Notes under the pieces: generated by a model
The model's database searches: none
Seen by the model: the letters and a program-made list of their open reading frames with translations, nothing else
What the model was told of the DNA's origin: nothing
Position numbers and translations under genes: made by a program
Part shown: positions 52,954-62,752 of the stretch, piece after piece
How positions within the stretch are numbered: position 1 is the first letter of the stretch
Layout: the number at the start of each line of letters is the position of its first letter
NCBI GenBank assembly: GCA_035534615.1
Contig: DATLRO010000082.1
Span: 62,001 to 126,000, forward strand
Length of the DNA stretch: 64,000 bases
Source: JAGWRA01 sp035534615
GTDB taxonomy: Bacteria > Acidobacteriota > Vicinamibacteria > Vicinamibacterales > CAVVIG01
Direction of reading: 5' to 3'

Positions 52954-55674
52954 TCAACGGCCGCGGGCGCCCGACGGGCCGGCCGGCGCCTTCGGCAGAC
53001 TGACGAGGTTCGCGAACAGCCGGTACGCGCCCGGCACGCCGGCCGGGAGCTGGCGGAACCAGGCGTACGACGTGTACACGTAGTTGCCCCGGCCGATCCG
53101 GGCCCACACTTCGCCGCCGGTCTGCGGCGGATCGCCGGGATCGTGCGATTCGAGCAGCGGCACGTACCGGGAATCGAACGTGGTGAAGGCGTACAGATCC
53201 CGCTCCTGCACCCAGCCCAGCCAGTCGGCCGGCGTGATCCTGTTCGGGAAGGTGAACAGCGGATTGTCCGGCTGCAGAATCTTCACCGCCGCGTTCTCGT
53301 CGGTGACGCGCGAGGCCATCTGGGCCGGGAACGGCGTCAGCTTCCGCTGGACGTAGTCCGGCTGCTGGTACTGCACGATGAGCGTCCCCCCGGCCCGGAC
53401 GTAGGCCAGGAGGCGGTCCATGTTGGCCACGAAATCGGGACGGGTCTGCGAGGCGCGGATGCCGACCACGATCGTGTCGAAACGCGACAGGTTGCCGGAC
53501 GACAGATCGTCGGCGCTCAGCATGGTCACGTGGAGCCCCATCCGCTGCAGCGCCTCGGGCACGTCGTCCCCGCTGCCCATGATGTAGCCGACGCTGACCG
53601 GCGCCACCTTCAGGTCGAGCACGTCGACCTTGGCGGTCGCCGGGACGTACATCCGGTGCGTCTGGATGTGCGGGTACGCGATGACGTGCATCGTCTCGTG
53701 GTAGGTGCGCCCGCCGCTCGTCGCCACCGCACCGATCCGGTACTGGCCGGACGTCGTGCCGGCCGGCACCGTCAGCTGGAACGGGACGGCCGTCTCCTCG
53801 CCCTCGGTGTTCAGCGTGAACGACCTGTCGGCCGGATCGACGTGCCAGCCGGGCGGGACCGTCAGGCGGACCTGCCCGGTGAGCGGCGTCAGCGCGTTGC
53901 TCAGCAGCCGGACGGACACCTTCCGCGCCTGCCCCAGGGTCTGTCGCGGCACGATCGCCAGCGTCGAGTCCATCCCGATCGAGAGGGCCGGCACGACGTT
54001 GAGGTTGCGGCGCAGCTCGCCGCGGATGCGATCGGCGTAGCGGTACTGCACCGGCTTCACGATGGTGACCGGCACGCCGCCGATGTCCAGCGACAGGGCG
54101 GCCGACACCACCGGCGGCCCGAACGGCAGCGTCTTGGAGGAATGCGCCGGCCACGTGTACAGGTCGCCGTGGCGCGGCAGGCGCAGCCAGTACGGCTCGG
54201 TCGGCGGCGCATCGGCCGGCACGTCGACGAGGAACCGCTGCTCCTTGTCGGCGATTTCACGGAAGAACCGGGCGAACGGGCCGGTGCGCCGCGTCGTCTG
54301 CGCCGGGGCCGCGCCAATCCGCCAGCCGGCAGGCGCGTGCAGCGCGGCGTCCCCCAGGTGCACCAGCCCCTTGTCGGCCACGTACGCCTTGACGGCGACG
54401 GTGAACGATGACCCGGGCGTGACGGTTTCCCGATCCGACAGCGCGTCGACCTGAATGCCGGTCGCCATGACGAGCGCGTGCTCGAACCCCCGCTCCTCGT
54501 GCGCCAGGGCGAAATCGACGTCGGCGCGCGCGTTCGGCGTGCCGGGGGCCGTCTTGACCGCCTGACGGGCCGCCCGGACCGCCCGCAGCCCGTCCGCCAG
54601 CACCGGGACGATGCGGTCGGGCGCCAGCGGATCGAACGTGGCCAGGGCGCGGTCGGCCGCCTGCTGAACCGGCGCGAGCTGCGGCCGGAGCGCGTCGCCC
54701 GTCAGGCCCATCAGCCGGCCGAGCCCCGTGATGGAGGTGTCCAGGCCGTCGAACGGACTGTGCTCGGGCTTCGGCGTCGGCACCAGGCTGTCGGCCAGGT
54801 GCAGGCCGGACTCGTGCGGCCCGCGGAGCTGCAGGGCCCCCATGCCCTGGGTCTTGTGCTCGCTGCGCCCCTGCATGGCGATCTCGAAGTACGTGCGCCC
54901 GAGCAGCGGATCGTACGTGCCGGTCTGCACTTCCAGCGTCGGCGCGTTGCCCGGCGTCGGCCGGAAGCCCTGCTCGACGTAAAACTTCCGCGGCTGCCAC
55001 GGCCGCAGTCCCTCGGCCAGCTGCCGGGGAAACTGCGTCGGATCGCCCGCCGCCTTGAACGCGAGCGGCGTGATCTGCCCGGCCACCTGGTGCTGGCCGT
55101 GACCGTCGGCCGGGGTGCCGGTGAACCGCGAGATCAGCACGAGCGGCCGGAAGAGCCGGATGGCGTGCACCATGTCGTTGAGGACGTTCTGCTCGCCCCA
55201 CTTCCGGTCGGACTCCGTCTTGCTCAGTGTGAAGCCGAAATCGTACGCCCGGGTGAAGAACTGGCTCGCGCCGTCGAGCGTCCGCGCCTGCAGCAGCTCC
55301 TCCGTGCGGATGATGCCGAGCGCGTCGAACAGATCCGGTCCGATGATATTCTGCCCGCCCTCGCCGCGCGTCAGCGACAGGTACGCCACGCGGGCGTGGA
55401 AGTGCCGGACGAGCGTCGCCAGCAGCGCCGAGTCCTCATCGTCGGGGTGCGCCCCCGTCAGCATGATGCTCGCGGTCGTCCTGAGCGCCTGGAGCTGCTG
55501 GATCAGCCCGGCCACGCCTTCGCTGTAGATCGGCTGTGCCTGGGCGTGCGCGCGGGGCGGCGCGACGGTCAGCCACGCGAGCGCGACGACGGCGGCGGCG
55601 ATGGCGAGGCCCGACCGGACGCGCTGGAGCAGGGAACGGGATCCGACCGAAGAGGTGGAAGGAGAGAACGGCAT
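52954..55674 (-). CDS. exported PIG-L (LmbE-like) deacetylase with C-terminal extension
   Basis: The product is 906 residues. Signal peptide to ~46. The PIG-L domain has 'TGAHPDDEDSALL' (H76-P-D-D79 zinc motif) and 'SLTRGEGGQN', with the distal His in 'GHGQHQVAG'. The family removes N-acetyl groups from GlcNAc-type sugars. A long beta-rich middle with an Ig-like 'LRVPAGTTSGQYRIGAVATSGG'-type segment follows (here 'LTVPAGTTSGQYRI'). The last ~200 residues read as a class-I glutaminase/ThuA-like Rossmann domain ('DTIVVGIRASQTRP', 'AYVRAGGTLIVQYQQP'). Probably processes extracellular or cell-wall amino sugars. Confidence 0.9.
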   Translation of the reverse strand: MPFSPSTSSVGSRSLLQRVRSGLAIAAAVVALAWLTVAPPRAHAQAQPIYSEGVAGLIQQLQALRTTASIMLTGAHPDDEDSALLATLVRHFHARVAYLSLTRGEGGQNIIGPDLFDALGIIRTEELLQARTLDGASQFFTRAYDFGFTLSKTESDRKWGEQNVLNDMVHAIRLFRPLVLISRFTGTPADGHGQHQVAGQITPLAFKAAGDPTQFPRQLAEGLRPWQPRKFYVEQGFRPTPGNAPTLEVQTGTYDPLLGRTYFEIAMQGRSEHKTQGMGALQLRGPHESGLHLADSLVPTPKPEHSPFDGLDTSITGLGRLMGLTGDALRPQLAPVQQAADRALATFDPLAPDRIVPVLADGLRAVRAARQAVKTAPGTPNARADVDFALAHEERGFEHALVMATGIQVDALSDRETVTPGSSFTVAVKAYVADKGLVHLGDAALHAPAGWRIGAAPAQTTRRTGPFARFFREIADKEQRFLVDVPADAPPTEPYWLRLPRHGDLYTWPAHSSKTLPFGPPVVSAALSLDIGGVPVTIVKPVQYRYADRIRGELRRNLNVVPALSIGMDSTLAIVPRQTLGQARKVSVRLLSNALTPLTGQVRLTVPPGWHVDPADRSFTLNTEGEETAVPFQLTVPAGTTSGQYRIGAVATSGGRTYHETMHVIAYPHIQTHRMYVPATAKVDVLDLKVAPVSVGYIMGSGDDVPEALQRMGLHVTMLSADDLSSGNLSRFDTIVVGIRASQTRPDFVANMDRLLAYVRAGGTLIVQYQQPDYVQRKLTPFPAQMASRVTDENAAVKILQPDNPLFTFPNRITPADWLGWVQERDLYAFTTFDSRYVPLLESHDPGDPPQTGGEVWARIGRGNYVYTSYAWFRQLPAGVPGAYRLFANLVSLPKAPAGPSGARGR

Positions 55675-55891
55675 GGCCCCACATCATAGAGTCGTGACGC
55701 CCGGTTTGTCATCCGTCGCCATCCCGACGGCCCGCACGGCCCGCCAGACCGTGCAGATCTGTTGAGCCGGCACCGCGCGGCGCGCCCATTCACCGCCTGC
55801 GCCCGGATCGACGATGATGATGCTGCTGCGGGAGGCCGCGTGCGCCAGGACGAGGCGGCGCAGGGAGCTCAGGGGAAGCCGGAGTACACAC

Positions 55892-56251
55892 ATGGCCGGG
55901 AGGGTTCGACGCTGCTTGGCCCGCCTGTCGTTCATCGCGGTGGTGGTGATCCTCGCACTCGCGATCGCCGCCGCGCTGGCGCCGGGCAGAGGGCCCAACG
56001 CCCCCACGCTGCGGGACCGCTGGATCGGCATGAAGCTCCGGGTGCACTACGACTTCGCGCTCGGCCCGCACCGCGATCTGCAGGTGACCGTCTCCCACGG
56101 CCTCGTCACGCTCTCGGGCGCAGTCGGCACGCCCGAAGACCGCCGCCGCGCGGCGGCGATCGCCCGCCGGACCGGCGGCGTCGTCGGCGTCGTCGACATG
56201 CTGACCCTCGAAACGCCGGCGCACACGGCACCGGCGTCCGGCCCGCCCTGA
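55892..56251 (+). CDS. membrane-anchored BON-domain protein
   Basis: The product is 119 residues from ATG 55892 with GGAG seven nt upstream. One hydrophobic helix (~10-32) after Arg residues anchors it. The remainder is a BON (OsmY/nodulation) domain: 'DLQVTVSHGLVTLSGAVGTPEDRRRAA' (in part) with the conserved central Gly and 'VVGVVDML'. BON domains bind phospholipid or stabilise envelope complexes under osmotic stress. It runs opposite to both neighbours. Confidence 0.87.
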   Translation: MAGRVRRCLARLSFIAVVVILALAIAAALAPGRGPNAPTLRDRWIGMKLRVHYDFALGPHRDLQVTVSHGLVTLSGAVGTPEDRRRAAAIARRTGGVVGVVDMLTLETPAHTAPASGPP

Positions 56252-56277
56252 GCGTCCCGCGCCGGCCGCGCGTCCGA

Positions 56278-56769
56278 TCAGCGGTTGAAGGTGTAGCCGA
56301 TCCCGAACTTGAAGCTGGGACTGTCGAGGAGGCCGACCTTGATCTCGGTGAAGAGGCCGCGACGGTGCGCCAGGCCGAGCACGACGTTGAACCCGCCGCC
56401 CGACGACGTGTTGCCGTTGCGCCGCAGGATGTCGAGCGCAGGCCCGCCGCCGACATAGAGGTGCCACGGCGTCCGCGGCAGGGCCACCGGATAGACGAAT
56501 TCGAAGTTGCCGGCCAGCAGGGTCGCGGAGTCGCCGACGCCCACTTCGAGATTCGGCCGGAAACGGATCTGGTCGACGATCGGCGCGGTGAGATAGTTCG
56601 CGCCCACGTAGAACTGGTCGGGCTGCGCGCTGACCCCCACCTGCACGCCCGGCCCCTGTTGCGCAAACGCCCGGCCGCCCGTGGCGAGCAGCGCCGCCAC
56701 CACGGCCACCGCGCATGCGGCGCGCCGGCCGATCCCCGCGAGTGTCCCCCTCAGACCGTCATTGCTCAT
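56278..56769 (-). CDS. small outer-membrane beta-barrel-like secreted protein
   Basis: The product is 163 residues; AGGAG precedes ATG 56769. Signal peptide to ~36 ('ATGGRAFAQ'). The mature part alternates hydrophobic and polar residues with many Gly and aromatics ('FYVGANYLTAPIVDQIRFRP', 'WHLYVGGGPALDIL', 'GLFTEIKVGLLDSPSFKFGIGYTFNR' in part), a small eight-stranded OMP pattern, although it ends in Arg after Phe-Asn. Function unknown. Confidence 0.75.
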   Translation of the reverse strand: MSNDGLRGTLAGIGRRAACAVAVVAALLATGGRAFAQQGPGVQVGVSAQPDQFYVGANYLTAPIVDQIRFRPNLEVGVGDSATLLAGNFEFVYPVALPRTPWHLYVGGGPALDILRRNGNTSSGGGFNVVLGLAHRRGLFTEIKVGLLDSPSFKFGIGYTFNR

Positions 56770-56973
56770 CGTCGCTCCTTTCCGCAGTGAGCGATTACAA
56801 GCTTCAGGCCAGGCGGCAGGCGCGCCGATCGGGCTCGTCGATCTCGTTGCGCGGGAACAGGAAACGCGGCGCCAGCCCGGCAGGCACCGTGCGACCGGTC
56901 GCAGCCTTCCCGCCGGGCAGACTTTACCGGGACAGGAGTTCTTACGCGGTCGGCGAGCGGGACCCGTGACCCG

Positions 56974-58293
56974 CTATCCCCGATATCGCGTCACCGCTCC
57001 GGCGATGGCGCGCGTGCCGAATTCGAGCGCCTCGACGGGAATCCGCTCGTCGGCCGCGTGAATCGTCTGCAGGAAGTTGAACGCGGGCGGCAGCTGCATC
57101 GGCGTGAAGCCGTACGTCTGAATGCCGAGCCGGGCGAAGTGCCGGCCATCCGTCACGGCGGGCAGCAGGAACGGAATCGGGCGCGCGTCCGGGTCCGCGT
57201 CCTTCAGCACCTGGCCGAGCAGGTCGAACAGCCCCAGATCGGGCGCGCCGGATCCGGGGTCGTAGCGCACGATCGTGATCTCCGGCCCGTCCCCGACGAT
57301 CGCGCGCAGTTCGGCCACCAGGTCGTCCGGCGTGAAGCCCGGCAGCAGGCGACCGTCGAGATCGAGCGTGATCTCGCCCGGGATGACGTTCACCTTCGTT
57401 CCGCCCTGCACCATCGTCGCGTTGGCCATGTGCCGGAGCATCGGGTCGAACAGCGCCGCGAGCGGGCCGATCCGGGTCAGCGCGCGGTCGGCCGTCGCGG
57501 GGTCGGTGAGTTCGCTGAGCAGGGTGCCGATCGGCGCGGGCAGCGCGCCGACCATGGTCTCGATCATCTGACGGACCACCGGCAGGACGTGCACGGGAAG
57601 CGGCTGGGCGTCGAGCTGGTGCAGGACGCGGGCGAGCGCGGCCATCGCGCCGCCGCGCATCCGCAGGGCGCCGTGCCCGCCCGGCCCGCGCACGACGAGG
57701 CGCGTCGTGCAGAGCTGCTTTTCGGAGACCTGAATCGGATAGAAGCGCCGCCCCGCGACGTCCAGGGGGAAGCCCCCGAACTCGCCGAGCGCGTACCGGA
57801 TACCGGCGAACATGCCGGCGTGCGTCTCGACGAGGTACCGGGCGCCGGCGTCGCCGCCCGCCTCCTCGTCGCTGAGGACGGCCAGCACCACGTCGCCGGC
57901 CGGTGCGGCGCCGGCCGCGCGGAGGCGAAGGAACGCGGCGACCAGCATCGCGACGCCGCCCTTCATGTCGAGCGCGCCGCGGCCCCAGACGCACCCGTCA
58001 CCGACCTCGCCGGCAAACGGCGGACGCGTCCACGACTGGCCGGCGGTCGGCACGACGTCGACATGGCCATAGAGGAGGATCGGCGGCGCCGCCCCGGTGC
58101 CGCGCAGCCGCGCCAGCAGGTTCGGCCGATCGGGGTCGCGGGCGAGCAGCGTCACCGGAACGCCGGCCGCCTCGAGCAGCCGGGCGATATACGCGATGCA
58201 GGGGGCCTCGTGCCCCGGCGGATTGGTCGTGTCGAAGCGGAGCAGGTCGCAGAGGAGATCGACGGGACGATCCTGAATCGTGGACGGATCCAT
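56974..58293 (-). CDS. M20 family metallopeptidase (ArgE/DapE/CPG2-type)
   Basis: The product is 439 residues from ATG 58293 (G-run eight nt upstream; a GTG eight codons earlier is possible). No signal peptide. Zinc-site motifs: 'LLYGHVDVVPT' (His, Asp), 'WGRGALDMKGG' (bridging Asp), 'SDEEAGG' (catalytic Glu pair), a Gly in place of the common Asp/Glu in 'GEFGGFP', and the last His in 'QTIHAADERIP'. A lid-dimerisation domain with 'VRGPGGHGALRMRGG' lies in the middle. It probably deacylates N-acyl amino acids or cleaves dipeptides. The exact substrate is open. Confidence 0.9.
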   Translation of the reverse strand: MDPSTIQDRPVDLLCDLLRFDTTNPPGHEAPCIAYIARLLEAAGVPVTLLARDPDRPNLLARLRGTGAAPPILLYGHVDVVPTAGQSWTRPPFAGEVGDGCVWGRGALDMKGGVAMLVAAFLRLRAAGAAPAGDVVLAVLSDEEAGGDAGARYLVETHAGMFAGIRYALGEFGGFPLDVAGRRFYPIQVSEKQLCTTRLVVRGPGGHGALRMRGGAMAALARVLHQLDAQPLPVHVLPVVRQMIETMVGALPAPIGTLLSELTDPATADRALTRIGPLAALFDPMLRHMANATMVQGGTKVNVIPGEITLDLDGRLLPGFTPDDLVAELRAIVGDGPEITIVRYDPGSGAPDLGLFDLLGQVLKDADPDARPIPFLLPAVTDGRHFARLGIQTYGFTPMQLPPAFNFLQTIHAADERIPVEALEFGTRAIAGAVTRYRG

Positions 58294-58343
58294 GAACGCG
58301 GCCCCCCGGGCGGTCACGCGCCGCCGGCCGAGTGTCGGCGGAG

Positions 58344-58376
58344 GGGGCCGGCGTGTCCCGCTGGCACGCCGGCCCC
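58344..58376 (-). terminator. GC hairpin after M13 peptidase gene (no U-tract)
   Basis: 12-bp perfect stem GGGGCCGGCGTG (58344-58355) / CACGCCGGCCCC (58365-58376), 9-nt loop, starting 7 nt beyond the stop of the M13 gene. Same distance as at the amidase and MBL genes. No T-run. Confidence 0.55.
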
Positions 58377-58383
58377 GGACGGA

Positions 58384-60462
58384 TTACCAGACGCGGCAGG
58401 CGGGATGCCGGACCATCGGGTCGGTGCTCTTGCAGCCGAACGCCTTCTGGAACTCCGGCATGTTGCCCAGGACGCCGTTGACGCGGAAGCGGCCGGGCGA
58501 ATGCGGATCGACCCGGGCCGAGAGGCGCGCTGCGGCGGGGCGATCGTTCTCGCACCAGAGCTGACCGTATTCGATGAAGAACTGCTGCTCGGGGGTGAAG
58601 CCGTCGACGTCGGCGGTCTTCTTCCCGTCGAGGACCGACTGGAGCGCCATCAGGGCGATCCGGACGCCGCCGTTGTCGGCCGTGTTCTCGCCGAGCGTGA
58701 GGCGGCCATTGAGATGGACGCCCGGGAGGGGGCTGAAGCTCGAGTACTCCTTCACGAGACAGTCGGTGCGCGCCGTGAACTGCTTCGCGTCCTGTGGCGT
58801 CCACCAGTCGGCGAGGTTGCCGTGGGCGTCGAACTGCCGCCCTTCATCGTCGAAGCCGTGGGTCAGCTCGTGGCCGATGACCGCGCCGATCCCGCCGAAG
58901 TTGACCGCGTCGGGCGCCGTCCTGTCGAAGAAGGGCGGCTGCAGGATGCCGGCGGGGAAATTGATGTTGTTCATCTGCGGGTCGTAGTATGCGTTGACCG
59001 TGGGCGGCGTCATGTACCATTCGCCGCGGTCGACCGGCTTGCCGATCTTCGCCATGTCGCGCTTGAACTCGAACTGGTTGGCGCGGAGCGAATTGCCCAG
59101 GGCGTCGTTGCGCGCGATCGTCAGCGTGCTGTAGTCGCGCCAGTGGTCCGGGTACCCGATCTTGTTCGTGATGGCGTGCAGCTTCACCATCGCCGCCCGC
59201 TTGGTCGCCTCCGTCATCCACGGCAGCTGCTGGATGTCGCGGCCGAGCGCCGCTTCCAGCGCCTCGACCATCTTCAGCGTCCGCGCCTTGCCGTCCGGCC
59301 CGAACGTCTCGGCCACGAACTTCTTGCCGAGCGCCTCGCCCAGGTCGCCGTCGGTGTACCGGACGCACCGCTTCCAGCGCGGCTGCTTCTCCTTCGCCCC
59401 CGACAGGATCTTGCCGTAGAAGTCGAAGTTCGCGTCGACGAACGGCGTGGAGAGCAGCGCGGCGTTCGCGTGCACGAGCTGCCAGCGCAGGTACGCCTTC
59501 CACGCGCCCAGCGGCGTCGACGCCAGCAGCGCGTTCATGCCGGTGACGAAGCCCGGCACCGCCACGTTGAGCGATTCGAGCGGCGGCGCGCCGGCGGCGG
59601 TGAAGTACTCGCGCCAGTTGAACGCCGGCGTCATCCCGACCAGCTGCCGGACCGTCATGCGATGGTAGATCTTCGCCGGATCGCGGCGGTCGACGTTGTC
59701 CAGCGAGGCCTTCGCCAGCGCCGTCTCGATCCGCATGACGGCCTTCGCGTCGGCCGCCGCGTGCGCCGCCGACTCCCCCATCAGGCCGAACATCTGCTGG
59801 ACGTGCGCCACGTACTCCTTGCGCAGCTCGACCGACCGGGGATCGGCCTTCAGGTAGTAGCTGCGGTCCGGCAGCCCGAGGCCGCTCTGGTCCACAGCGC
59901 CAATGACCTCGGTCGCGTGCTCGAAGTCCTGCTCGGAACCGAAGCTAAACAGCGGCGTCGCGCCGATGCGCTGGAGGTGCGCCACCTCGGCCGGCAGCGC
60001 CGCCTTGCTCTTCAGCGCCGCAATCCGATCGAGCTCCCCCTGCAGCGGCTTGATCCCGCGCGCGTCGATCGCCGTCCGATCCATGCACGCGGCGTAGTAG
60101 TCCCCGATCTTCTGCGTGTCCGGGTCCCGGCCGGGCGCCGGCCGGGCCGCCTGCTCGAGGATCCGGTGCAGGACGTCACGGTTGTGCTCCGCCAGTTCGC
60201 TGAACCGGCCCCAGCGCGCCTGATCGGGCGGAATCGGATTGTCCTTCATCCAGCCGCCGCAGGCGTACGTGTAGAAGTCCGTACACGGACTGACCGATCG
60301 ATCCATCGCCGAAATGTCGAAGGCTTTCAGCGCGCCCGCCTGCGCGGCGCGCACGTTCACGGTCCCGCGCGCCACCACGAGGGCGACGGCCAGCGGCAGG
60401 GCCACCAGCATCGCGGCTTTCCCCAGCCGGACATACTGTCGCTGCGTCAACACGCTCCACAT
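58384..60462 (-). CDS. M13 family metallopeptidase (neprilysin/PepO-like), membrane-anchored or exported
   Basis: The product is 692 residues from ATG 60462; a GTG three codons later (60453) has better spacing to AAAGGA. A hydrophobic N-terminal segment (~17-33) anchors or exports it. M13_N starts with 'DRSVSPCTDFYTYACGGW'. The catalytic zinc motif H531-E-L-T-H535 ('IGHELTHGFDDEG'), the third ligand E592 ('GENTADNGG') and the end 'HPACRVW' are all present. The family cleaves peptides under ~40 residues. The C-terminal Trp and two conserved Cys support full length. Confidence 0.95.
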   Translation of the reverse strand: MWSVLTQRQYVRLGKAAMLVALPLAVALVVARGTVNVRAAQAGALKAFDISAMDRSVSPCTDFYTYACGGWMKDNPIPPDQARWGRFSELAEHNRDVLHRILEQAARPAPGRDPDTQKIGDYYAACMDRTAIDARGIKPLQGELDRIAALKSKAALPAEVAHLQRIGATPLFSFGSEQDFEHATEVIGAVDQSGLGLPDRSYYLKADPRSVELRKEYVAHVQQMFGLMGESAAHAAADAKAVMRIETALAKASLDNVDRRDPAKIYHRMTVRQLVGMTPAFNWREYFTAAGAPPLESLNVAVPGFVTGMNALLASTPLGAWKAYLRWQLVHANAALLSTPFVDANFDFYGKILSGAKEKQPRWKRCVRYTDGDLGEALGKKFVAETFGPDGKARTLKMVEALEAALGRDIQQLPWMTEATKRAAMVKLHAITNKIGYPDHWRDYSTLTIARNDALGNSLRANQFEFKRDMAKIGKPVDRGEWYMTPPTVNAYYDPQMNNINFPAGILQPPFFDRTAPDAVNFGGIGAVIGHELTHGFDDEGRQFDAHGNLADWWTPQDAKQFTARTDCLVKEYSSFSPLPGVHLNGRLTLGENTADNGGVRIALMALQSVLDGKKTADVDGFTPEQQFFIEYGQLWCENDRPAAARLSARVDPHSPGRFRVNGVLGNMPEFQKAFGCKSTDPMVRHPACRVW

Positions 60463-60945
60463 CCTTTGGCTGTGCCTGTCGTTGGCTGTCCCCGTGCCGG
60501 GCCCGGATTCCCACATCCCGCGCCCCGAACGACCGCGTCCCGCCGCGGCCGCCCCTGGCCGCCAGGCCGATGAGCTCACCCGATGTCGATACCCTACACC
60601 CCGCGGCCCCGCTTCGCCAAGATGGCCCCGGTCCCGGGCGGTCCGTGATCGGCGTCGACGGAAGAGACGGATCTCCGGCCGCAGGAGTTCGCCGTCGCAC
60701 ACCGCGTCAGCCATACCCATCCTGGCGACAGTCGGTGGCCAGGTTTTGTGACACCGGTCGTCCCGTCCGGCGGTGCACAGCCGCGCCGGCCCGCGCGCGA
60801 ATCCGCGGCCATCGGCGCGCACGCGATGACGCGCCGCTCATCGGCGGCGTCCGGCATGGGAGATGCACTTCCAATCGGCGTGCGACATGCGGCCGGCTGG
60901 ACCATCACGGCCGGCCGCCGCTCCCGTCGAAGGAGGTTATCTGTC
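60463..60945. other. divergent intergenic region, no gene recognised
   Basis: About 480 bp lie between the divergent M13 peptidase and small exported protein genes. Long frames cross it only as extensions without ribosome-binding sites. It should contain both promoters. I see no clear sigma70 hexamer pair and no strong hairpin. Confidence 0.5.
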
Positions 60946-61320
60946 ATGAGTACGGTCAAACGGATGGCGACCGTTCTGTCGGTCGCCGCGCTGGCCCTGG
61001 TGCTGTTCGGCTCGCGCGCGCAGGCCGACACGTGGAACGATCTCAGCTACGTCACCTTCAGCGGCCCGGTGACCCTGCCGGGCGTCGCGCTGCCGGCCGG
61101 CACCTACATGTTCACCAAGGTGCCCGACACCCCGCTCGTCCAGGTCTTCAGCAAGACCGGCAACCAGATCTACGCGACGCTGTTCACCATTCCGGACATC
61201 CACAACACGCCGGCGTCGCACACGATCGTCGCGCTCCGCGAAACGCCGGTCGGCCAGCCGCCGGCCGTGAGGGTCTGGTTCTATCCCGGTCACGACACCG
61301 GCAGCGAGTTCCTCTATTGA
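60946..61320 (+). CDS. small exported protein of unknown function
   Basis: The product is 124 residues; AGGAGG lies nine nt before the ATG. Signal peptide to ~28 ('LVLFGSRAQADT'). The mature part is beta-rich: 'FSGPVTLPGVALPAGTYMF', then 'VFSKTGNQIYATLFTI' and 'VRVWFYPGHDTGSEFLY'. I have seen this layout repeatedly in Acidobacterial genomes as hypothetical proteins but know no function. The 'F-PVxLPGVxLPAGxYxF' opening is the recognisable part. A 10-bp inverted repeat (CGCGCGTCGA / TCGACGCGCG) lies shortly after the stop. Confidence 0.85.
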   Translation: MSTVKRMATVLSVAALALVLFGSRAQADTWNDLSYVTFSGPVTLPGVALPAGTYMFTKVPDTPLVQVFSKTGNQIYATLFTIPDIHNTPASHTIVALRETPVGQPPAVRVWFYPGHDTGSEFLY

Positions 61321-61687
61321 GACGCACGACAGGCGCGCGTCGAGCCGGCGTGCCTCGCCACCGGATCGACGCGCGTCCGGCGCCGCGGCGACGTGCCGTT
61401 CGCCGCGGCTGACGTCGCTTCCAATACAGTCATGCCTGCACGTCTTCGCGACACCGGCTGCTCGACTTCGCAACAGCCGGAGAGGCGCACGGCCGGGTCC
61501 GCGACGGCCTGCGCGCGGGCACGCGACGACATTTCGACCGCCGGCCGTCGATCACGCACGGTCACGGGCCGATGGCATGCCTGATGCAGCGGATCGTCTC
61601 CGGGAGATCGGGGAGACACCGGCCGGGCAGCCCGAGGCCATCAAGGCCTGGTTCCATGCGCGACGCCGCGGGAGCGGGGAAACGGCG
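61321..61687. other. intergenic region, no gene recognised
   Basis: About 365 bp. An inverted repeat CGCGCGTCGA/TCGACGCGCG with a ~22-nt loop starts ~15 nt after the preceding stop and may end that transcript. An in-frame upstream ATG for the VWFA gene at 61577 is possible but would precede the signal peptide by 37 polar residues. Nothing else is seen. Confidence 0.45.
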
Positions 61688-62752
61688 ATGAGGATCATGC
61701 AGGGCCTCCGGCGGCCCCGCCGGAGGCCGCCCATCGTCGCGGCGCTGGCCCTGCTCGTGGCCGGTCAGCTGGCGGCAGCCGGCCCCGTCATGGCGGCCGG
61801 CGCGGTTCTCCCGCCGCCGCAGATCCCGGCCGGCACGCCGGTGCTGTCGGCCAGCACCGATCTCGTCGTGCTGCCGGTCACCGTGCTCAACCGGCACGGC
61901 GCGGCGGTGGCCAACCTGACGAGACGCGATTTCGCGGTCTACGACAATGGCGTCCGGCAGTCCATCCGGTTCTTCCGCGAAGCCGACGCTCCGGTCACCG
62001 TCGGTCTGGTCATCGACAACAGCGGCAGCATGCAGGCCAAGCTGCCCGAGGTGCTCGTCGGCGCGACCGAGTTCGCGGAGTCGAGCAACCCGCTCGATCA
62101 GATCTTCGTCGTCAACTTCGACGAGCACGTGACGACCGGGCTGCCGCCCGGCGTGCCGTTCACGAGCAGCGTTGCACAGCTCGAGCAGGCCCTGTCGACC
62201 GTGGCGGCCCACGGCATGACGGCCCTGTACGACGCGGTCAGCTTCGCGCTCACGCATCTCCGTGCCGGCAGCCACCGTCGCAGGGCGCTCGTCGTGATCA
62301 GCGACGGCGGCGATGACGCCAGCCATCTCACGCTGAAACAGGTCCTCGCCCAGGCCGAGCGGTCGAACGCGGTCATCTACACCGTCGGCCTGTTCAGCCG
62401 GTCGGACGAAGACCGCGATCCGGGCGTCCTCGAGCGGCTGGCGAAGATGACCGGCGGCGCCGCGTTCATGCCGCGAAAGACCACGGACACCGCCAGGGTC
62501 TGCCTGCGCATCGCCCGCATGATCCGGAGCGGCTACACGATCGGCTACGTGCCGGCCGGCGCGAGCGCACACGCGGGCGGCCGGCACCGGATCCGGGTGA
62601 CCGTCACGGTCCCCGGACATCGGGACGACCGGGCCATCACCCGCCCGGGCTACACGGTGGCGGCGGGGCCGGCGTCGCCTCCCCCGCCCCGGTCGGCACG
62701 GAGCCGCGACGATCCGGCACACGAGGCGCCGGCGATCCGACGAGACCGATGA
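61688..62752 (+). CDS. exported VWFA-domain protein (VWFA-related Acidobacterial type)
   Basis: The product is 354 residues from ATG 61688 with GGGGA nearby. Signal peptide to ~37. A short beta domain ('LVVLPVTVLNRHGAAVANLTRRDFAVYDNG', in part) with the 'VTVxxxxGxxVxxLxxxDFxVxDnG' pattern precedes a von Willebrand A domain with an intact MIDAS: 'VIDNSGSM' (D-x-S-x-S), the Thr in 'GMTALYDAV' and the Asp in 'ISDGGDD'. This family is strongly expanded in Acidobacteria. It should bind a metal and a protein ligand in the periplasm or at the surface. The C-terminus is basic and Pro-rich. Confidence 0.92.
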   Translation: MRIMQGLRRPRRRPPIVAALALLVAGQLAAAGPVMAAGAVLPPPQIPAGTPVLSASTDLVVLPVTVLNRHGAAVANLTRRDFAVYDNGVRQSIRFFREADAPVTVGLVIDNSGSMQAKLPEVLVGATEFAESSNPLDQIFVVNFDEHVTTGLPPGVPFTSSVAQLEQALSTVAAHGMTALYDAVSFALTHLRAGSHRRRALVVISDGGDDASHLTLKQVLAQAERSNAVIYTVGLFSRSDEDRDPGVLERLAKMTGGAAFMPRKTTDTARVCLRIARMIRSGYTIGYVPAGASAHAGGRHRIRVTVTVPGHRDDRAITRPGYTVAAGPASPPPPRSARSRDDPAHEAPAIRRDR

